7,183 nucleotides of DNA, from contig JAPJPE010000063.1 in NCBI GenBank assembly GCA_030825825.1, positions 1-7,183 on the forward strand. The letters run 5' to 3'. Positions 7,129-7,183 of this stretch are shown one piece after another (within the stretch, counting starts at the first letter, position 1; every line of letters begins with the position of its first letter). Below the pieces are notes generated by a model. It ran no database searches. It saw only the letters and a list, made by a program, of their open reading frames with translations, and was not told the DNA's origin. This DNA is from Streptococcus sp. (GTDB taxonomy: Bacteria; Bacillota; Bacilli; Lactobacillales; Streptococcaceae). Both the position numbers and the translations under genes were made by a program.

Positions 7129-7153
7129 TGTACTGACCCCAAAAAGTTAGACA
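7129..7153. repeat. Terminal inverted repeat of the insertion sequence
   Basis: These 25 bp start TGTACTGACCCC and end AAAGTTAGACA on the plus strand. They match the terminal repeats I know from streptococcal IS3-family elements. The partner repeat is outside the window, so the pairing cannot be shown directly. Confidence 0.68.
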
Positions 7154-7159
7154 ATTAAT

Positions 7160-7183
7160 TTAATCAAAGGATTTAGTTCTGTA
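7160..7183 (-). CDS. Extreme C-terminus of an IS3-family transposase (orfB), partial
   Basis: The minus strand reads YRTKSFD followed by TAA, ending 6 nt before the inverted repeat. Streptococcal IS3-type OrfB integrases commonly end in a proline/valine-tyrosine-arginine motif of this kind close to the element's end. With only seven residues this is a recognition call that rests on the adjacent repeat. Transcription points toward vicR. Confidence 0.55.
   Translation of the reverse strand, partial: YRTKSFD

Larger units (their letters stand above)
7129..7183 (-). mobile_element. End of an insertion sequence, probably IS3 family (runs off window)
   Basis: The outermost 55 bp read as an IS terminus: an inverted-repeat end beginning TGTACTGACCCC and a short non-coding gap. 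Then come the last codons of a minus-strand transposase. The TGTACTG... start and the AAAAAGTTAGACA continuation are the style of IS150/IS861-like IS3 elements of streptococci. The rest of the element and its other end lie beyond the window, so the length and intactness are unknown. A target-site copy, if kept, would be the 3-4 bp just inside 7128 (CGTT on the plus strand), but it cannot be tested here. Confidence 0.72.

Overview
The window comes from a low-to-moderate GC Gram-positive bacterium, almost certainly a viridans-group Streptococcus. The VicR, VicK, VicX and RNase III proteins follow the streptococcal versions almost residue for residue. VicK has the short streptococcal layout with one membrane helix and no extracytoplasmic sensor domain, and no yycH or yycI follows vicK. 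The species is not certain; the sanguinis/parasanguinis side of the genus is a guess.

Every gene lies on the minus strand, so transcription runs from high to low coordinates. At the high-coordinate edge (7129-7183) is the end of an insertion sequence, probably of the IS3 family, with its terminal inverted repeat and the last seven codons of a transposase. Next comes the vicR promoter (7048-7076), with a perfect extended -10. It drives vicR (response regulator), vicK (histidine kinase; 8-nt overlap with vicR) and vicX (metallo-beta-lactamase-fold hydrolase; 7-nt gap after vicK). A strong intrinsic terminator follows vicX at 4104-4123.

A second, two-gene unit follows: a lipoprotein of unknown function (3439-3984) and a small DUF454/YbaN-family membrane protein (3019-3405). 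It has its own likely promoter (4037-4065) and terminator (2962-2989). The third unit is rnc (RNase III), which overlaps the start of smc (chromosome condensation ATPase) by 10 nt. An extended -10 promoter lies just past the preceding terminator. smc runs off the low-coordinate edge after 742 codons.

VicRK is the essential cell-wall homeostasis two-component system, with VicX as its accessory partner. rnc and smc are RNA-processing and chromosome-segregation housekeeping genes. The lipoprotein/DUF454 pair is the least characterised part. It sits between genes that are adjacent in some other streptococci, and by hand count the lipoprotein gene is A+T-richer than its neighbours. I found no CRISPR array, tRNA, rRNA or riboswitch, and no clearly undescribed system. 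The points most worth a second look are the insertion sequence beside the vicR promoter and the lipoprotein/DUF454 unit.
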